This document shows positions 1 to 7,389 of a stretch of DNA of 64,000 nucleotides, one piece after another. The notes beneath the pieces are model-generated. The model saw only the letters and a program-made list of their open reading frames with translations, was not told where the DNA came from and made no database searches. This DNA comes from CBDDIP01 sp965229005 (lineage in GTDB: Bacteria > Actinomycetota > Acidimicrobiia > Acidimicrobiales > Ilumatobacteraceae), in the NCBI GenBank assembly GCA_965229005.1, contig CBDDIP010000001.1, positions 124,001 through 188,000 of the forward strand. The letters run 5' to 3'. Within the stretch, counting starts at the first letter, position 1. Every line of letters starts with the position of its first letter. A program made the position numbers and the translations under genes.

Positions 1-153
1 CACCTCCGCCTCGCTGAGGTTGAACAGGCGCGCGAGCGGAGCAATCGACTCGCGGGGCACGTGACCGAGGTCGTGCTGCAGCGCGTGCAGCGCCGGCATC
101 AGCCCGCCGGGCACCGCCGCAAAGGGCTCGATGATCGAGCTGACCTCCGTCAT
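1..153 (-). CDS. fdsG: formate dehydrogenase gamma subunit, N-terminal part (FdsG/NuoE family)
   Basis: Only the first 51 codons are present; the gene runs off the left edge. The peptide has a short helical start, then GHVP at residues 31-34, IAPLA and NLSEAEV, the pattern of the N-terminal helical part of FdsG and NuoE subunits. These carry a [2Fe-2S] thioredoxin-like domain (outside the window) that passes electrons from formate or NADH dehydrogenase cores. The NLSEAEV ending fits FdsG better than NuoE. The ATG overlaps the metF stop as ATGA, so it is the downstream member of the demethylation operon. A soluble NAD-dependent formate dehydrogenase here would oxidise the formate released by Fhs. 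A NuoE paralogue cannot be excluded from this fragment. Confidence 0.72.
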   Translation of the reverse strand, partial: MTEVSSIIEPFAAVPGGLMPALHALQHDLGHVPRESIAPLARLFNLSEAEV

Positions 154-1076
154 TGCGCCACGTGCTCGCGAGTCACGGAACCCAGTGTGATCCGTTGCAG
201 GGCCGCGTTCCACCAACGCAGCGTGGCCTCCGTCGCGTTGAACGTGAACACGTGCATGCCGGTGATGCCCAGCGAGGCCATCCGGGGCGCCATCGCGTCG
301 ATCAGCTCCAGCGGGTCGTACCCGCCCGGGGCGGCAAGGCGGGTGACGACGGCGCGGTTCTTGCGCAGGTAGCGCAGCGACGCGCCGATGCCCAAGCGCG
401 TCCCCAGCGAGAGCAGCTTGGCGCGCTCCACGGCGCCCGGCACACCGAGCCGGACCGGCAACGTGAGCCCGCCGCGGCGCTGCTCGACCAGCCAGCGCTC
501 GATGAGCTTGGCGTCGAAGCACATCTGCGTGCTCACCCATCCGGTGACGCCTGCATCGGCCAGCACCTGCTGCTTGGCCAGGAGCACCTCGGTGAGCGTG
601 GCCCGATCGACCGACGGGTGCCCGTCCGGGTAGCCGGCGACACCGACCTCGACGACGCCGCTGTCGTGTTGGAAGAAGTCGCGCAGGAACGTCAGCACCT
701 CGCCGTAGGGCCCGACCGGTGCGGACTCGTCGCCGCCGATGACGAACAGCCGCGTGGCGCCGTGCTCCCGACACCACTGGGCCAACGACGCGGTGTGCTC
801 CCGGCTCTCCACGAGGCGGACGGCGATGTGCGGGACCGCGTCGTGACCGGCGTCGAGCAGTTGCGCGGTGAGGTCGAGCGTGTGCTGCAAGCCCTTCACC
901 GGCGAACACGTCACGGACAGCCGCGACGCCGGCGGCAGCGCCTGGATCGCTGCCTCGACGCTCTTCACCGGAACGAGCTCCCAACGCGCCTGCTCCAGCA
1001 CGGCGTCGCGAGCAGCGCGGTCGGCGGTCGACAGCTGGCGGCGAGCTCCGCAACCGAGCCAGGGCAGGCGGATCAC
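150..1076 (-). CDS. metF: methylenetetrahydrofolate reductase family protein (MetF-like)
   Basis: A 308-residue protein of normal MetF length that interconverts methyl-THF and methylene-THF using FAD. Visible family signatures are SVTCSP (54-59), PHIAVR (82-87), FVIGGDE (111-117) and VGVAGYPDGHP (144-154), where E. coli MetF has AGYPE(G)H. The usual N-terminal FEFFPP strand is replaced by RLSVTCSP, so it is a divergent member. I chose the GTG start at 1076 because it overlaps the stop of the upstream methyltransferase as GTGA; its own stop overlaps the fdsG start as ATGA. In this operon it most likely works in the oxidative direction, turning methyl-THF from betaine demethylation into methylene-THF for FolD. 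The direction is inferred from neighbours. Confidence 0.85.
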   Translation of the reverse strand: MIRLPWLGCGARRQLSTADRAARDAVLEQARWELVPVKSVEAAIQALPPASRLSVTCSPVKGLQHTLDLTAQLLDAGHDAVPHIAVRLVESREHTASLAQWCREHGATRLFVIGGDESAPVGPYGEVLTFLRDFFQHDSGVVEVGVAGYPDGHPSVDRATLTEVLLAKQQVLADAGVTGWVSTQMCFDAKLIERWLVEQRRGGLTLPVRLGVPGAVERAKLLSLGTRLGIGASLRYLRKNRAVVTRLAAPGGYDPLELIDAMAPRMASLGITGMHVFTFNATEATLRWWNAALQRITLGSVTREHVAQ

Positions 1077-2620
1077 TCGAACGCGTCCGGCAGGTCGGCC
1101 TTGCGGCGGGCGATGAAGTCGAGCAGCTCGGCGTCGATCGCCTCGTCCAACGGCGGCGGCTCGTACGCGGCGAGACGCTGCTTCCACACGGCGTTGGCGC
1201 GTTGCGCCGAATCGAGCGCACCGTCCTCGGTCCACTGCTCGAAGCTGGCGTTGTCGGCGGTGGTGCTGCGGTAGAACGCGCTCTCGAAGTTGGCCAACGT
1301 GTGCGCCGTGCCGAGGAAGTGGTTGCCGGGCGGGTTCTCGAGGATGGCGTCGAGCGCCTGCCCGTTCTCGGACATGTCGACGCCCTTGGCGAAGGTGATC
1401 ATCATCCCGAGCTGATCGTCGTCGAGGATGAACTTCTCGTAGCCGATGGCCAGTCCGCCCTCCAGCCAGCCGGCGGCGTGGAGCACGAAGTTGACGCCGG
1501 CGAGCATCGTCGGCTGCAACGTGGCGGCGCTCTCGTACGCGGCCTGCGCGTCCGGCAGCTTCGATGCGGTGAGCGAGCCGCCGCTGCGGAACGGCACACC
1601 GAGACGACGAGCCAGAGCGGCCAGCACGTAGAGCACCAGTGCCGGCTCGGGCGTGCCGAACGTCGGCGCTCCGGTCTGCATCGACATGCTGCTGGCGAAC
1701 GACCCGAGGATGACCGGCGCGCCGGGGCGGACCAGCTGCGTGAACGTCATCCCGGCGAGCGCCTCGGCCAGGGTCTGCGCGGCGACTCCGGCGGTGGTGA
1801 CGGGGGCCATCGCCCCGGCGAGGATGAACGGGGTGATGATCGTCGCCTGGTTGTGCGTGGCGTAGACCTCTGCCGCGGCGAGCATCGTCGCGTCCCACAC
1901 CAGCGGCGACGAGGCGTTGATCAGGCTGGTCATCACCGTGCGGTCCTGCAGGTCGCCACCGAAGCCGATGCGAGCCAGCTCGACGCTGTCCTCGGCGCGC
2001 GAGCCGGCGGTGACCGAGCCCATGAAGCCCTTGTCGCTGTACTTGAGGTGGCTGTACACCATGTCCAGGTGGCGCTTGCTGACCGGCACGTCCACCGGCT
2101 CGCACACCGTGCCGCCGCTGTGGTGCAGGTTCGGTGACATGTACGCCAGCTTCACGAAGTTCTGGAAGTCGGCCAGCGTGGCGTAACGGCGACCGTCGTC
2201 GATGTCGTAGACGAACGGCGACCCGTAGTTCGGCGCGAAGACGGTGGCGTTGCCGCCGATCGTCACCGAGTTCGCCGGGTTGCGGGCGTGCTGCACGTAC
2301 GTCGCCGGCGCGGTGGCCTGCACGATGCTGCGACACATCCCGCGCGGGAAGCGGACGCGCGTCCCGTCGACCTCGGCGCCGGCTTCGGCGAAGCGACGCA
2401 CCGCGTCGGGGTAGTCGCGCACCTCGATGCCCGTTCGTTCGAGGATCGTCTCGGCGTTGTCCTCGATGATCGCCAGGCTCTCCTCCGAGAGCACCTCGAA
2501 CGGCTTCATCGTGCGCGTGATGAACGCGTCGCGCGGGGCGACGTGCGAGGCGCGCAGCGACTGCCGGCCGGCGCGGCCACCCGAGCGGCGCGTCGGTGCC
2601 GCAGCTTGATCGTCGGTCAT
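1073..2620 (-). CDS. MttB-family methyltransferase, probable glycine betaine:corrinoid methyltransferase
   Basis: A 515-residue TIM-barrel methyltransferase of the trimethylamine methyltransferase (MttB) superfamily. It reads through without an in-frame TAG, so it is a non-pyrrolysine member, the group that includes glycine betaine methyltransferase MtgB of Desulfitobacterium. Recognisable stretches include FAPNYGSPFVYD, KYSDKGFMGSVTAGSRAEDS and FASSMSMQTGAPTFGTPEP in the barrel. It should transfer a methyl group from a quaternary amine to the corrinoid protein encoded at 6530-7249. Linked choline and betaine aldehyde dehydrogenase genes and a ProXVW transporter argue for glycine betaine as substrate and dimethylglycine as product. 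It overlaps its neighbours by ATGA (2617-2620) and GTGA (1073-1076). Substrates such as proline betaine or carnitine remain possible. Confidence 0.85.
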   Translation of the reverse strand: MTDDQAAAPTRRSGGRAGRQSLRASHVAPRDAFITRTMKPFEVLSEESLAIIEDNAETILERTGIEVRDYPDAVRRFAEAGAEVDGTRVRFPRGMCRSIVQATAPATYVQHARNPANSVTIGGNATVFAPNYGSPFVYDIDDGRRYATLADFQNFVKLAYMSPNLHHSGGTVCEPVDVPVSKRHLDMVYSHLKYSDKGFMGSVTAGSRAEDSVELARIGFGGDLQDRTVMTSLINASSPLVWDATMLAAAEVYATHNQATIITPFILAGAMAPVTTAGVAAQTLAEALAGMTFTQLVRPGAPVILGSFASSMSMQTGAPTFGTPEPALVLYVLAALARRLGVPFRSGGSLTASKLPDAQAAYESAATLQPTMLAGVNFVLHAAGWLEGGLAIGYEKFILDDDQLGMMITFAKGVDMSENGQALDAILENPPGNHFLGTAHTLANFESAFYRSTTADNASFEQWTEDGALDSAQRANAVWKQRLAAYEPPPLDEAIDAELLDFIARRKADLPDAFE

Positions 2621-4668
2621 TCGGTTTCCCCCTGGGTCGATGTGCCTTCGTTCGTCGCGCTACGCCGGCGCCGGCCGCTGCGGCCGCCGACCGCCACGGT
2701 GCGCTCCGGCAGCGTGACGAGCTCGGCGAGGTGTGGCGTGGGGGCAGACGCGTGTGGAAACGCCATCGCGGCCACGAACAGCTCCTGGAACCGCGGCTCG
2801 GTGGCCGTCTCGATCTTGATGATGCCGCGCACCGTGCGCTCCATCTCGGAGCGCAACGACTGCGACAGCAGCGCCTGGACCGCACCGGCACCCGCTGCGT
2901 TGCCGACGGAACGCACACCCGGCAACGGGCAATCGGGAACGAGCCCGAGCACCAGCGCGTGCAACGGATCGATGTGCGCACCGAACGCACCGGCGAGGCG
3001 GATGTCCTCCAACACCGGTGAGCCGGCGTGCTCGACGAGCAGATCGATGCCGGCGCGGAGCGCGGCCTTCGCCAGCTGGATGGCGCGCACGTCGTTCTGC
3101 GTGATCGACACCGTGTTGCCGGACGGTTCCTCGTGGAGCACGTAGCTGAACGTGCGGCCGTCGGCGACCACCCGCGGCGATCGTGCTGCGTTGTCGCCGA
3201 CGATCGTGCCGTCGGCGTCGCACACGCCGGCGAGGAACATCTCGGCGACGACGTCGATGATCCCCGATCCGCAGATGCCGGTGACGACACCGGGCTCGAA
3301 CGCCGGCTCGTCGCTCCACGCGTCGCAGCCGATCACCTTGATGCGCGGCTCCAGCGTTGCTGCGTCGATGCGCACGCCCTCGATCGCTCCGGCGGTCGCC
3401 CGCTGGCCGCTGCTGATCTGGGCGCCCTCGAACGCCGGCCCAGTGGGGCTGCTGGCGGCGAACTGACGGGTGCGATCCCCGAGCACGATCTCGGCGTTCG
3501 TGCCGACATCGACGACGAGCTGCATCGCTTCGCCGCGATGCGGGCCCTCGGCCAGCACCACCGCGGCGGTGTCGGCACCGACGTGGCCGGCGATGCACGG
3601 GCCGACGTAGAACGAGGCGAACGGCAGATCGAGGTCGAGCTCGGTGGCGGGGCCGCTGACGGCCTCGTCGGTGGCCAGCACGAACGGCGCCATCCCCAAC
3701 GGCGTCGGGTCGATGCCAAGCAGCAAGTGGTGCATGATCGGGTTGCCGACGAGCACGATCTCCAGCACGGCGTCGCGCTCGGCGCCGGCCTGCGCCAGCA
3801 GCTCGCCGACCAGTTCGTCGAGCGCGCTGCGCACGGCGTCGGTGAGCAGCACCTCGCCGCCCGGGTTCATCATCACGTACGACACCCGGCTCATCAGGTC
3901 CTCGCCGAAGCGGATCTGCGGGTTCATCCGCCCGCCGCTGGCCAGCACATCGCCGCTGAGCACATCGCACAGGTGGGCGGCGATGGTGGTGGAGCCGACG
4001 TCGACGGCGATGCCGAGCGCGCTGTCGACGTACCCGGGCCACGCCGCCACGAGCTGATCGCCACGCCGTGCCACGGTGATCGCCGTCGGCTCGCCCGGTG
4101 CGGCACCGCGTGCGATCGCCGCGTGCAGCCGCCGCAGCACCGGCGCGGTCGCCGAGCCGATGACCACGTCATGCTGCGCGGACAACGCCTTGCGCACCTG
4201 CTGCAGCGCACTCGGCGCGTGACCGAGCGTCGCCTCGTCGAGCTCGACGTAGTGGAGCGTGAACGCCGGATCGATGACGATCGGCGGCAGCTCGAGATCC
4301 TTGCGCACCACCTGCCGATGCACCTGACTCGCCGCTGGAACGTCGATGACGACGTCGCCGTGGACGTGTGCTGCGCAGCCGAGCCGATTGCCGACCGCCA
4401 GCGGGCGCGAGCCCCGGTACTTCAGCTCGAGGTCGCTCGGCCCGCTCAGCGCGTCGACGGTGGCATCGATCTGCCACTTGGCGAAGCTGCCCGTGGAGGG
4501 CGTCACCTGACAGCGGCCGCAGATGCCCCGACCACCGCAGACCGAGTCGAGATCGGCACCGATCGAGCGCGCCGCGTCGAGCAGGGACGCGCCGTCGGCA
4601 ACCACTCCTTCCAGACCGGAAGGAGTGAACACCACTCGATGAGTCGGGGGCGTGACGGCGCTCGTCAT
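2617..4668 (-). CDS. corrinoid-protein reductive activator (ferredoxin + ASKHA domains, RACE/RamA-like)
   Basis: A 683-residue protein. The N-terminal 2Fe-2S ferredoxin-like domain has Cys44, Cys50, Cys53 and Cys98 (CX5CX2CX44C). A long C-terminal DUF4445/ASKHA region follows, with the nucleotide-binding motif VDVGSTTIAAHL and the later VDVGTNAEIVLGD. Proteins of this type use ATP to reduce an inactive Co(II) corrinoid back to Co(I) when methyltransferase turnover accidentally oxidises it. I start at the ATG at 4668, eight bases after the upstream stop; the frame is open further upstream, but that part is out-of-frame sequence of the preceding gene. Its presence shows the cluster is a working corrinoid system and not an isolated methyltransferase. 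The stop overlaps the mttB start as ATGA. Confidence 0.87.
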   Translation of the reverse strand: MTSAVTPPTHRVVFTPSGLEGVVADGASLLDAARSIGADLDSVCGGRGICGRCQVTPSTGSFAKWQIDATVDALSGPSDLELKYRGSRPLAVGNRLGCAAHVHGDVVIDVPAASQVHRQVVRKDLELPPIVIDPAFTLHYVELDEATLGHAPSALQQVRKALSAQHDVVIGSATAPVLRRLHAAIARGAAPGEPTAITVARRGDQLVAAWPGYVDSALGIAVDVGSTTIAAHLCDVLSGDVLASGGRMNPQIRFGEDLMSRVSYVMMNPGGEVLLTDAVRSALDELVGELLAQAGAERDAVLEIVLVGNPIMHHLLLGIDPTPLGMAPFVLATDEAVSGPATELDLDLPFASFYVGPCIAGHVGADTAAVVLAEGPHRGEAMQLVVDVGTNAEIVLGDRTRQFAASSPTGPAFEGAQISSGQRATAGAIEGVRIDAATLEPRIKVIGCDAWSDEPAFEPGVVTGICGSGIIDVVAEMFLAGVCDADGTIVGDNAARSPRVVADGRTFSYVLHEEPSGNTVSITQNDVRAIQLAKAALRAGIDLLVEHAGSPVLEDIRLAGAFGAHIDPLHALVLGLVPDCPLPGVRSVGNAAGAGAVQALLSQSLRSEMERTVRGIIKIETATEPRFQELFVAAMAFPHASAPTPHLAELVTLPERTVAVGGRSGRRRRSATNEGTSTQGETE

Positions 4669-4676
4669 GGTGACGG

Positions 4677-5579
4677 CTATTCGGTTCGCCGGCGGCGACG
4701 GTTCTCGCGCGCCTCGCGGCTGCCACCCGGTGCGTCGGGGTCGCGGTTGGCGCGGATCCACGCCGCGCAGTCGCGGTCGTTGCCGGTCAAGACGTCCGCC
4801 GCCATGATCGCCGTGCGCACCTCGGGGTGCAGCGGGTTCATGATCGCCGAGGTCATCCCTGCACCCATCGCCATCGCGAGGAACGTGCCCGTGATGTGGT
4901 TGCGAGCCGGCAGCCCGAAGCTGACGTTGGAGCCGCCGCACGTCGTGTTCACCTTCAGCTCGTCGCGCAGACGACGGATCAACCGGAAGGCCTGCTGACC
5001 GGCCGTGCCCATCGCCCCGATCGGCATCACCAGCGGATCGACGACGACGTCGCAGGCCGGGATGCCGTGGTCGGCGGCACGGTGGACGATGCGTTCGGCG
5101 ATGCCGAAGCGAACGTCCGGGTCCTCGCTGATGCCGGTCTCGTCGTTCGAGATGGCGACCACTGCGGCGCCGTAGCGGGCGACGAGCGGCAGCACTCGCT
5201 CGAGCACCTCCTCCTCGCCGGTGACCGAGTTGACGAGTGGCTTGCCCTGGTACACGGCGAGACCCGCTTCGAGCGCTTCGATGATCGACGAATCGATCGA
5301 CAGCGGCACGTCGGTGACGGCCTGCACGAGCTGGATCGCCTTCGCCAGCAGCGCGGGCTCGTCCGCCAGAGGGATGCCGGCGTTGACGTCGAGCATGTGC
5401 GCGCCACCGGCCACCTGGGCAATCGCGTCGGCCTCGACGCGGCTGAAGTCGCCGACCTTCATCTCCTCGGCGAGCAGCTTGCGACCCGTCGGGTTGATTC
5501 GCTCACCGATCATCACGAACGGGCGATCGAAGCCGATCACCACCTCACGTGTGGCCGAGCTGAGGACGGTGTGCGTCAT
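4677..5579 (-). CDS. methyltetrahydrofolate:corrinoid methyltransferase (pterin-binding, MtgA/AcsE-like)
   Basis: A 300-residue pterin-binding TIM barrel. Signatures are GERINPTGR (25-33), LDVNAG (63-68), SIDSS (94-98) and NSVTGEEE (117-124), shared with AcsE, MtvA and the methyl-THF domain of MetH. It is expected to take the methyl group from the methylated corrinoid protein (6530-7249) and place it on tetrahydrofolate, linking amine demethylation to MetF. The last 25 or so residues are rich in Arg and Glu and may be a disordered tail. The stop lies 8 bases before the activator gene, and the start overlaps the upstream gene by ATGA. The reverse reaction is chemically possible, but the oxidative neighbours favour methyl-THF formation. 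Confidence 0.87.
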   Translation of the reverse strand: MTHTVLSSATREVVIGFDRPFVMIGERINPTGRKLLAEEMKVGDFSRVEADAIAQVAGGAHMLDVNAGIPLADEPALLAKAIQLVQAVTDVPLSIDSSIIEALEAGLAVYQGKPLVNSVTGEEEVLERVLPLVARYGAAVVAISNDETGISEDPDVRFGIAERIVHRAADHGIPACDVVVDPLVMPIGAMGTAGQQAFRLIRRLRDELKVNTTCGGSNVSFGLPARNHITGTFLAMAMGAGMTSAIMNPLHPEVRTAIMAADVLTGNDRDCAAWIRANRDPDAPGGSREARENRRRRRTE

Positions 5580-5911
5580 GACTTCTCCCCCTGCTGTTCG
5601 TGCTTGTCGAACCCGCCGGCGAACGCCATCCGGCCGAGCCGGTCAACGGTGAACTCGCTGCTGAGCCGCTTCGCTTCCTTCGCCGCGGCGCTGGCGAAGT
5701 CGGCGTCGCAGGGGCTGCTGACGCGTCGCCACTGGGCGACGTCCTCGTGCGCGGTGACGATGCCGGCCTTGCGCTTCGCCCGGTCGATGGCCCGCTGGAA
5801 CTTCGCCGGCAGCAGCACCTGGTGGCGTTCGCGACCGAGCTGCCCGTTGACCTGAGCGGGGATGTCGCGCCAGTAGATGATGACCACTTCCGGCGAGCTG
5901 TTGCGCGGCAT
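5576..5911 (-). CDS. small conserved protein of the PF13769 'virulence factor' type
   Basis: A 111-residue soluble protein with no signal peptide or membrane segment. Its core, VVIIYWRDIPAQV then a Lys/Arg-rich stretch (KFQRAIDRAKRKAG) and a late RLGRMAFAGGF, matches my recollection of the small family named Virulence_fact in Pfam. That name comes from a historical annotation and says nothing useful here. The gene is translationally coupled on both sides (TGATG with the DUF1638 gene, ATGA with the methyltransferase), so it is made together with the corrinoid methyltransferase machinery. Its function is unknown; a small accessory or assembly factor for the methyltransferase complex is a guess. 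Confidence 0.62.
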   Translation of the reverse strand: MPRNSSPEVVIIYWRDIPAQVNGQLGRERHQVLLPAKFQRAIDRAKRKAGIVTAHEDVAQWRRVSSPCDADFASAAAKEAKRLSSEFTVDRLGRMAFAGGFDKHEQQGEKS

Positions 5912-6510
5912 CAGGCAGCCCTCGACGTGATGCTGACGCGCACGGCGTCGCCCAGTCGATCGATGCCGACATGACGGTGCTCGAAGGCCAGACCGAGCTG
6001 CGTGGCCGCGGCCTGCCCAAGCGCGATCAACGACACGTCGTCGGCCTGGGTGAGCAGGACGACGCGTGTGTAGTTGCCGAAGTACGTGTCGCGCAGCTGC
6101 GGATGGCGATCGAGCCCGAGGCCCTGCCACACCAGCGCGTCGAAGTGCTTGGCCAGGAAGTCGGTGAGGTAGAAGGTGCCGGGCTCGGCGTCGTGCAGCT
6201 CGGCGAACAGGTCGGCGCCGGCGAACAGCTCGTAGCAGTGCGCCCCGGGCAGTCGCTGCGCGTTCGGGCGGTCGGCGAGGAAGCGATCCAGGGCGCCACC
6301 GGTGCCGCAGTCGGCGTAGCCGACGAGCACCGGACGGTCTCCGGCGCCCTCGAGCGCGACGTCGAGTGCGGGCACGATGCCCTCCGGCCGGTTGTGCAGG
6401 TTCGCCGGCAGGTAGCGCACCTCGACTGCGTCACCGATCCCCTGCGCGGTGAGCACGGCGCGCAGCTCCGAGGCGAGCGCGCCGCACGCGATCACCAGGG
6501 GGCGGGTCAT
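5911..6510 (-). CDS. DUF1638-type protein in the corrinoid methyltransferase operon
   Basis: A 199-residue cytosolic protein of the DUF1638 type. Residues that look like conserved polar or metal-site positions are Cys9 (IACGAL), His39 (NLHNRP), Cys68 (YADCGTGG), and His91, Cys92 and Glu94 (GAHCYE), followed by FYLTDFLAKHFD. A group of Cys and His residues in a cytosolic protein next to cobalt enzymes suggests metal or corrinoid handling, but this is inference. From memory, such genes recur beside MttB-type and corrinoid genes in other bacteria. I use the ATG at 6510, which opens MTRPLVIACGAL. The gene sits 19 bases after the corrinoid-protein gene and overlaps the next start as TGATG. Confidence 0.7.
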   Translation of the reverse strand: MTRPLVIACGALASELRAVLTAQGIGDAVEVRYLPANLHNRPEGIVPALDVALEGAGDRPVLVGYADCGTGGALDRFLADRPNAQRLPGAHCYELFAGADLFAELHDAEPGTFYLTDFLAKHFDALVWQGLGLDRHPQLRDTYFGNYTRVVLLTQADDVSLIALGQAAATQLGLAFEHRHVGIDRLGDAVRVSITSRAA

Positions 6511-6529
6511 GCGCCTGTGCCCACAGCAC

Positions 6530-7249
<720 letters not shown>

Positions 7250-7264
7250 GCGCTCCCCTGCGGC

Positions 7265-7299
7265 CACTCACGATGCGGAACCGACCCGCATCGTGGAAC
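7265..7299. promoter_or_regulatory. tandem putative IclR-type operator before the corrinoid operon
   Basis: Two 17-base sites lie 18 bases apart, start to start: CACTC-ACGATGC-GGAAC at 7265-7281 and GACCC-GCATCGT-GGAAC at 7283-7299. Both fit GTTCC-N7-GGAAC with mismatches in the left arm, and their 7-base centres are reverse complements of each other (ACGATGC and GCATCGT). The same arrangement and spacing occur at 11364, 13891 and 19588. The proximal site ends 15 bases before the corrinoid-protein start, so a bound regulator would cover the initiation region. Confidence 0.68.
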
Positions 7300-7331
7300 G
7301 AACGCTACCAGTCCACCTCTCCCCCGGTCCA

Positions 7332-7355
7332 CCGATCCGTTAGTGCACGGATCGG
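7332..7355 (-). terminator. hairpin after the betA operon
   Basis: A perfect 9-base inverted repeat (CCGATCCGT at 7332-7340 and ACGGATCGG at 7347-7355) with a 6-base loop, downstream of the betA stop on the minus strand. A second, imperfect palindrome centred on GTGCAC follows around 7365-7382, nearer the stop. No T-run is obvious, so termination is inferred from position. Confidence 0.45.
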
Positions 7356-7389
7356 GCTCCTGGCCCGGTTCGTGCACAAACGGGCGGGT

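Noticed and set aside
1073..2620. Pyrrolysine-containing trimethylamine methyltransferase
   Set aside because: No in-frame TAG occurs in the gene, and no pyl genes are seen in the window.
150..3290. Very long open frames opposite to or overlapping the methyltransferase genes
   Set aside because: They are Arg/Ala/Pro-rich, lack family motifs and run across genes with clear homology; high GC leaves stops rare in wrong frames.
2617..4941. A 774-residue version of the reductive activator
   Set aside because: The extra 91 residues are an out-of-frame reading of the methyl-THF methyltransferase gene; the ferredoxin domain begins properly at 4668.
5576..5911. A virulence function
   Set aside because: The family name is historical; coupling to corrinoid genes gives no support for virulence.
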